A stretch of 64,000 bases of DNA from Sipunculus nudus. Lineage: Eukaryota > Annelida > Sipuncula > Golfingiida > Sipunculidae. Where the stretch lies: contig CM049306.1 of assembly GCA_026874595.1 (NCBI GenBank), forward strand, positions 45,944,019 through 46,008,018. Direction: 5' to 3'. How positions within the stretch are numbered: the first letter of the stretch is position 1; every line of letters begins with the position of its first letter. A program made the position numbers and the translations under genes. The notes beneath the pieces are model-generated. The model was not told the DNA's origin and did not search any database. It worked only from the letters and a program-made list of their open reading frames with translations. Shown one piece after another: positions 57,404 through 64,000 of the stretch.

Positions 57404-60400
57404 CAGTTGATTATATAAATACAATTTTGGTCAGATAATGGTACTTGTTATCAATTGCTTGTAAGTGTATATATATCACATATTGACGGTCTGTTGCCCA
57501 TAATGAGGTATAACACGGCTTATCATTCATAGATAACTTGTTCCCTCTAGTGGACACTGGAATAATGATAAGCACAGGTCTATGACAAAGACTCAGTATA
57601 TACATATTTCAAATGTGGTAGCGTAAACAGGTGATGATTAATACATTACCTGTTGACAGTACCTATTATTTAATGATTGATTGAATTTCTCATGTGTGTA
57701 AATGTATTAACCAGTGCTCTCCCAGCACTGGTCTGAGCTGTATCAGTCACTGATTGTGTAAGAGTGAATGCTGGATCTGCTGTCCATATGTGACAGCCTG
57801 TCATCAAAATGCTTCATCATCATACAAGAGACTACCTTATTTAGCCACAGAAGCCAGGAAACAGAGCCAGCCAGTCGCTACATTGACTTAACAAGTGGCA
57901 TGTCAAGAGAAGGCTGAAGTTAATAGTGGGATAATTTTATCATTGAAGAGATGCTTCACTGTCCCAGCATCCAGTCCTTAATGTACAAGTATCCATGGTA
58001 CACTCAACAGCTAGACCAGCAGTGTCTGAAAGCAGTGCTGCCACTTAAAAAACTTTTTAAGTGTTATACTTTTTCTGGGAAAAAATACTAAGGATACTTT
58101 TTAAAACAAATTTGCTTCAAATAGAAATATTTTTTACAGTCCATATTTATCCTAATTAGTGCCCCTGCCCTAATAAGAGACTACTTTAGGTTTTGCACAG
58201 GTTGTTGGCCATAGCATTGTTCATGAAACTGGGCAATTTGAGCTAAAATTCCCATTTTTCAGACTTTTTAAAAATGTCACAGTTATTTCTGGTTGTCCTT
58301 CTGTTTTTATCTTCTTGTTACCTTGAGTGACCGATGTGGTTTCATGTCACCTTAAGGTAGAATGTATGATTCTACCATGTAAAGAAATACTTTGGGTGCT
58401 CCTAAGGTCAAATATTCTTTGTCCCATTATTTTCAAAAATGGTCTGCATGATGATGATTGTAACTAAAAAAATACATTTATTCATCTGTAAAAATGTGAG
58501 GAAGGTTTTTTACCATTTTACATGTATTTGGTTAAAAAAAAAATTTGCTGTGCCATTGTGTTCATAAATGACAGAGATCCACAAAAGGAGGGTCAGATTC
58601 ATTGACCAATTGGCTTTCCATTCAGTGACAGATATCATTCATAAATTTGTATTACTTTGTAAGTATTACTTATACCAACATTTTATTCAAAGTGCATTAT
58701 TTTGGCTAGAAATTATCTATATTTTTGTGATACCAAAAGGCAGGACTGTAGAATTAGAGTTCAAACCAACAAAATTATTATTTATTAGCAATATGATATT
58801 ATTGGTTATGTTTTAGAGCATATATATACAGGAAACCCCGACTGATTTAACCTACCTTTTGAGGCACTCCACCCGCAGTCATTTTAGAGGATATTGGAGA
58901 TTAGGAGACTTATATCAGGTTGCCATATACTTAGCTGGAACCAAATACAGTTGTTTGTCAGTGTGATGGTCATTTTCCTGGAGTGGTTACCATTTGAGAA
59001 TTTACCATATTAATCTGTGTAGGTGTGTCTGTTTTACTGTACACTTTTGGACATACTGTTGAATTAGATTATTGGATCAATGGAGTATATATACATGTAT
59101 ATATGTGTGTATGTATACCCACATATAAATGTAGTATATGATACATGGAAAAATGAATAGAGAAGTCTTATGTGAAAATACCTGACTACAATGTCACATT
59201 TTGTTCTGCACCCTTTATCCACAAGAAGACATAATCCTCTGATTGATAAAAAGCCTAATGTAATAGCACCAGTAAAAGTGATGAAAAGACTGGATTTAAT
59301 GAAGGCTGGAATGGAGATCTTGACGGCGAAGCAAGTAGTATTGGACATGTTCAATGCTTTTTGTTCTCTTCTAGTGAAGGAAATGTTTCCAATTATTGGG
59401 CAAAATTTGAATGGGGATTGTCAAGTGTTACCAGGCCGCCCAGATGTAAGAGCTAAATGTATTGAATTAAGGGCTGTGCTGTTTCTTTTCACAAGAGCCG
59501 CCTTTTTCATGTGACACGTCCAATAGTATTTTTGTCTGTGTATTTGCACAGTGCAAGAAAAGTTAGAACGAGATTATATTGAAATCAGTTATTGATGGAT
59601 GGTCTCTGTGAAGTTGTGGAACTTGCTCATATTAAGCCCCACTGGACGTGCTGTTAAGAAACTTGCGTTTGATGGACTAGATTCCGGGGGAAGTGTTCCC
59701 TGTGACAAATTTGTGCTTGTGCGAAACCAATTGGGCTGGGAGCCGCAGGCTGGAGGACAGCATTCAACTTCAGTAACGCAGTGCATTAATATCGCTGGAG
59801 CTGCATTAATCGAACAGACCCAGAGCCAGGTCTGAGACTTTCAAGGAATATGACCATTTTTCTTTCCCATTTTAAAATGTCAATATCAGCATTTAGACAG
59901 GTCCATCTGTCTCCAAGGCATACTACACAGGGCACTGGCTTATTAAAAACAGGTTTTCTTCATGTTCCTAGATGAGTAAACTTCTGGGAAGTCCAATTAC
60001 AGTTATTTACCTTTTTTCCTTGGAAATGTAGAGCTTCTTTTGATAAACTGGTTTAGTTCTCTCTTGTCCTAGTAAGATGTGACACTTATAGCAAAATGTA
60101 TGGTTTGAAAGCATCTTATTGTAAGCTACCTTTACAGTATTCCTTCAAATATTTGGATAATGTAATAAGTGTTTCCTCTAATCTAGAATTAAATATATAT
60201 AAACACACACACACACAAAAGAGAACCAAACTTAGGGTTGATGTTAAGATCAATATTTGGAGGTACATTCTAGACGTACATTGTTCATAGATGATTACGT
60301 ATAATCCAAATCTCTGTATATCCTTTCACAAATTAAGGGCTCTTTAGACAGCTGCATGGCTAGTCCTGAAGCAGGATACATTGATCTATCTGACTTTTGT

Positions 60401-60770
60401 AAGAATCCCTGTTCTCTTGGCCTGGACAAAGTACTCAAACCACCACAGTCCACAGCCTTTATCCTGTGTACATGTCCCTGAATGTTTTTTTACAGTGGTT
60501 CTCCAAGAGCACTCTGTGCTTTTATTGTTTCATGTGGTTCTTCATACAATCATTATTGTACATTACACTGAAATTGAATGCAACATTCTCTGAGCAGTTA
60601 AATCAGTTGAATTCCTTAAATTGCTTTGTGTGTAGGATATTGTTTCTAAATTGATGAGGTTTATGACTTAATTTATCAAAACATATTTTTCTTCTGAACC
60701 CTCAGGATTCAAGTGATTGAATTGGTTATAGTCAATTTATACTTACTGAGCATTGGATTAAATGCTTGAG
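57403..60770. other. Intron-like sequence, no supported gene
   Basis: Frames at 59191-59514 and 59599-59835 are the longest here. Both lack recognisable motifs and neither has convincing splice sites. The second lies in a locally GC-richer patch (59600-59840). Confidence 0.4.
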
Positions 60771-60779
60771 GCTGGTGCG

Positions 60780-62000
60780 TACAGCTGAATTCTGATGGGC
60801 TTCTATAGACATAAATTTCTATCAATAATAGCCCAATTGTTCCTAGGACAGCGCTACTTTTTACGCCATAGAATATCTGAAAGCGGGGAAAGGGTTGTTT
60901 TATCATATCAGGGTTACACAAGTTGCCGGTTACATGTTGTTTATTCTATAGAAATAGACCCAGATCAGCGGTTTGAATAAAGCCAGCTTTTATCTTTAAG
61001 TCTGCGCGCCTGGTTTGTTAATAACATGGCGCTACATGATGGACTGGATCACGGCAGGGCCACATACTGTTGGAATCCGGAGGCTAATGATCATGATAGA
61101 TCATGAGAACCACCCATTGTCTTTAGCTCTGGAATTTCCTTTAACACTGAAGAATGGCCATATAATTACAAAGGCCTTTTCATTTGGCTGCTGTATCAAA
61201 TGTGACAGGTTTTAATTAAAGGCTGCAGAATTATGACAGATGATATGCAATAGCTCATTTATTAATTGTCTTTAAGGGTGGGTAACTTTGCTCTGGGCTG
61301 CTACAGCCCACAGATACGTCAGATTTAATGATGGCAGTGCCCCCTCGCTAATAGAGGAAGGAGCTCTTGGTAAGCGGCGTCTGGTTCTCGTTATAATGAT
61401 CTACAACGGACCCTTGGCTCAGCAATACAGCTTTCAAAACTAATAAAGCAGCACTGTAACACAATATGATTTCCACCCAGCATATTTTTTCTATATTTTA
61501 TGCTGAAGTGATTATTATTCGGGAATAAACCTGTATTTTCTGTTAATAATTAGAAATGGCAAGTCTTTTGCAAGTTGGCCACTTGCATGGGAAAAGATCC
61601 TTTGCGGCTCTTTCATCTACTGTTGCTGTTTTTTAAGCTAAGCATACAAAAAACCTTAATTAAACAGTTGTGCCTTTTTTTACCAGTGTTAAACGGATGA
61701 TGTGTGATCTGCGATGATATTAATCAAATGCAAATGAGCATCACATGAAGGAGCTGGAGGTAATCACGGGGCCACCAATGGTCATTGTTGGTCCTTCTGG
61801 CTCGTTAGTCATGATTGATAGATCGGCTCTTGAAATGATGGTCTCTTCATGCCATCCAATAAACTGTTTAGAATCAAAGGCAGCTTTAACTAACCAGTCT
61901 TCAAAGCCTACCAAGATCATTAGGAAAGATATTATAGGTTTAACAACCTGTTGGAAATGTGGTGGGTTCTTATCAACCATGGATATATTGTAATTTCTTG
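60780..62000. promoter_or_regulatory. Possible conserved regulatory region
   Basis: Non-coding sequence dense in motifs typical of developmental enhancers: an octamer ATGCAAAT at 61729, homeodomain-type TTAATTAAA sites near 61215 and 61656, TAATTAG near 61546, and a near-palindrome ATGATCATGATAGATCATGA near 61087. It is free of the transposon signatures that crowd the rest of the window. This is a weak inference from composition only. Confidence 0.2.
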
Positions 62001-63460
62001 TATGCCTTTTACAGCAGAATAAAATGTTGTTATACCAAACTTTATTTAAATGACGGCTTCTTTGTATGGACATCATATTTTTAATCCTGACTGCTTCTTT
62101 GTATGGAAATCATATTTTTAATCCTGTGTGTTATTTTTTTAATTAAATCCAAACATTTTTGTTAAAGTGCTGAAATTTGGGATTTTCACATGCAGGCAAA
62201 AATGATTTCTCTTGTGAAACCTGAAAAAGATTTTTCCTCCAGCTTAATAGTCTTCTGGTTTTACCCTAACTTTATATTTTTCATAATCATCAGTTATATC
62301 CATAACTGCAAGATATGCAGAATTCTCAGGTAAGGAAAAATCTGAGGCAAAGTCAGCAGGTTCATAAGCCCAGTATATTTCACTATCCCAATAAGCCTGT
62401 TTTTGGGCTATTTCTTAAACTGGAAAAATAACAGTAGAAGTGCAATTTCCAGTTGAATATTCATGGATGAACCTTAAATTAATCATTTCTGAAAAAAAAT
62501 GGTTTGCCAAAACATGTTTCTGTCCAAAATCTGGTTAGGAAAAGGATTTATGAAAGTCCAACCTAAATCATAGTAATAAGAATCTCTAACATCATTTAAA
62601 CACATTTTACACTTGCTGATTGTTGGCTGCTGCCATGGAAACACCCTAAACCGTTCTTAGATATTAGTTATACAAGATGATCCAGCCAGTAGACTTTAAT
62701 TACCAACATTTTGGAGTGTTTTGTCTAGTACATGTCCCGAAGGAGGAAGGAATATTACAAATATGTGTGTCTGGGGGGGGGGGGGGGGAGGAGGGGAAGG
62801 GGTGTCATTTTCTTTCTGTTTGCTTTCAACCTGAATTGTGCACTTATGTGTTCTTAATCCAAATCCAGCTTTTATGTTTTAAGCCCAGACAACAATTTAA
62901 ACATACTAAGATTTTCAGTTATAATCAGTCTACAGGATGAACTATTAGGGGTGCAATTTTGACAAATTTTGGATTTCTGGTGTCTTTGTTGTAAGAGGGC
63001 ACCTAAATGCTCTTGATCATGGTTTTTAAAACAGCCATTATAAGATCTCTTACTTTTAAGTCGTTGATACATGAATTTCCTCATGTAGTGGTATATAATC
63101 AGGTCTTCAAGTTTAACTGTGCCCACTGTCAAAGGGCTGCATTCCTGTCATCCTGCCTTGGCATGTCAGTTGAGAAAGCTGTACATACAAACTCCTGATA
63201 TTTGAGAACTTAGAAACCAAGAATATGCTATATCATTCCAACTGCTTCATAATAAAACTATTTGCTTGAAATAAGGTCACCTTCATCAGTCTTTATACAG
63301 GGCCTTCTACCTGCCAAAGACATGTCCATTTAAAAACATTAAATACACTTAAATTTAGAATTATTGCAAATGAACCATATATGGTCAATTTGTTTGCAAT
63401 AGCTGACAATTTCTGTTTGTAAACAACAAGTCCATCATGGTCGTTTATTTCCGTGCAGGT
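62001..63460. other. Intron-like sequence, no gene recognised
   Basis: Contains a poly-G tract at about 62773-62789 continuing into G-rich sequence; otherwise unremarkable. Confidence 0.4.
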
Positions 63461-63556
63461 TTGGAGGAATGCCCTTCCATCCTGCGGTTCCTAAGAAAAT
63501 CATAAATATTGTCTTCTTCCTGCCCAGATCCTTCAGTATGATGTCCTCATCCTCAG

Positions 63557-63669
63557 ACCATCCTGATTGATCCTGCCGGTCACCCAGAACCCTACATCAC
63601 CTCGAGGCTACATCCTGGCAAAATCAAAGCCACAGACCCCAGAGGGATCCCCAGTCTATTACGTCCCTG
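63557..63669 (+). CDS. Candidate internal exon of an unidentified gene
   Basis: This GC-rich stretch is bounded by a pyrimidine-rich acceptor (TCCTCATCCTCAG) and a consensus donor (CTG|GTGAGT). One frame is open throughout and gives 37 residues beginning TILIDPAGHPEPYITSRL, with two bases left over. It cannot follow exon 2 of the TMEM128-like gene directly, because the phase that exon leaves would meet a stop. A second frame is open if the exon starts at the AG before AACCCTAC (about 63590), so neither frame is certain. No family was recognised. Confidence 0.25.
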
Positions 63670-63724
63670 GTGAGTCCTGCTAAGGGGTAGATTGCGAGAT
63701 GAAACCATGTAAAACAACGGGATG

Positions 63725-63867
63725 ATGTAACACAGCTTCAAGGTCAACAGCTGGGGATTTTGGTGTGATAAATCTCTCTGGTTCACTGAGTGTGCTGTCA
63801 AAGGACCGCAAGAAGAAGACCAATTTTGGCCAGATTCACTGGACCAGAATCCTCAGGAAGTTGGGGG
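63725..63867 (+). other. Open GC-rich stretch, possible terminal exon
   Basis: A frame of about 45 codons ends in TGA at 63875-63877 and reads as an ordinary soluble peptide containing SLSVLSKDRKKKTNFGQIHW. Acceptor sites upstream are weak. It might be a partner of the candidate exon at 63557-63669 or chance. Confidence 0.18.
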
Positions 63868-64000
63868 TTGATTGATGAGGGAGGGGCTTGCCTTGCCATT
63901 ACAACATATTGGAGTTTTTTCCACACTCACAGCAGCAGTTGACCCATGGTTCTGTTCTCTTCAAAGTTTTATGTTTATGTATTCACACCTAAAACTTCAA

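Noticed and set aside
59191-59514. 107-codon + frame
   Set aside because: No recognisable motif, AT-rich surroundings, and no splice signals that would make it an exon; kept only as unassigned intron sequence.
61741-62076. Overlapping frames on both strands (111 and 82 codons)
   Set aside because: Neither shows a family signature; mutual overlap on opposite strands suggests chance in a stop-poor patch.
51229-64000. Third exon of the TMEM128-like gene
   Set aside because: I looked for an acceptor followed by a second membrane segment in the required phase and found none; it probably lies beyond the window.

Overview
The window is eukaryotic nuclear DNA with the look of a lophotrochozoan animal, most likely a marine mollusc. 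It is AT-rich, has GT-AG introns tens of kb long, is packed with degraded LINEs and DNA transposons, and carries arrays of AGGTCA/TGACCT-rich repeats of a kind I associate with bivalve and gastropod genomes. There is no sign of prokaryotic gene organisation. Almost all open frames over 60 codons lie in repeats or in AT-rich intron sequence and are not genes. The species cannot be fixed from sequence alone.

The one host gene I can support is on the + strand and looks like TMEM128 (a small multi-pass membrane protein). A first coding exon (14652-14733) is present a second time (25959-26040). A single second exon (51054-51228) continues it in phase and carries the first membrane segment. Later exons must lie beyond 64 kb. 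Intron 1 is therefore about 25 kb from the nearer first exon, or about 36 kb from the distal one.

Layout. Positions 1-6275 hold a long LTR retrotransposon that is cut by the window start: 311 of 311 bases of LTR are identical, a primer-binding-site candidate and a polypurine tract are present, and about 5.5 kb of interior has no coding capacity (LARD-like). Positions 6276-15263 and 17589-26570 are two nearly identical copies of a segment of about 9 kb. Each contains the end of a pogo/Tigger-like element, a broken LINE with a nested hAT-like element (itself nested) and a nested solo LTR, then the promoter region and exon 1 of the gene. The LTR retrotransposon sits in copy A only, and copy B preserves the empty site. 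A 2.3-kb spacer (15264-17588) has microsatellites, a diverged third solo LTR and the left part of the Tigger-like element.

Intron 1 downstream of 26.6 kb holds a tRNA-derived SINE-like relic, two MITEs with the same termini (29656-30035, 40493-40934), a degenerate minus-strand LINE (31250-33180), and a 6.4-kb transposon nest (33434-39830). The inner element of that nest (34041-38908) has 65-bp terminal inverted repeats, a perfect 10-bp target duplication and eight copies of a 14-15-bp motif, four near each end. Next come a mollusc-type tandem array (about 41090-46080) interrupted by a 1.58-kb TA-flanked element, and another array with a period of about 145 bp (47810-48275). Beyond exon 2 there is a LINE 3' fragment, a 17-bp minisatellite with higher-order structure (54600-55235), quiet intron-like sequence, and a GC-richer stretch at the right edge (63460-63870) that may contain an exon.

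The main cautions are that the 9-kb duplication could be an assembly artefact (two haplotypes laid in tandem), and that family assignments of transposons rest on termini and target duplications because no intact transposase is visible.
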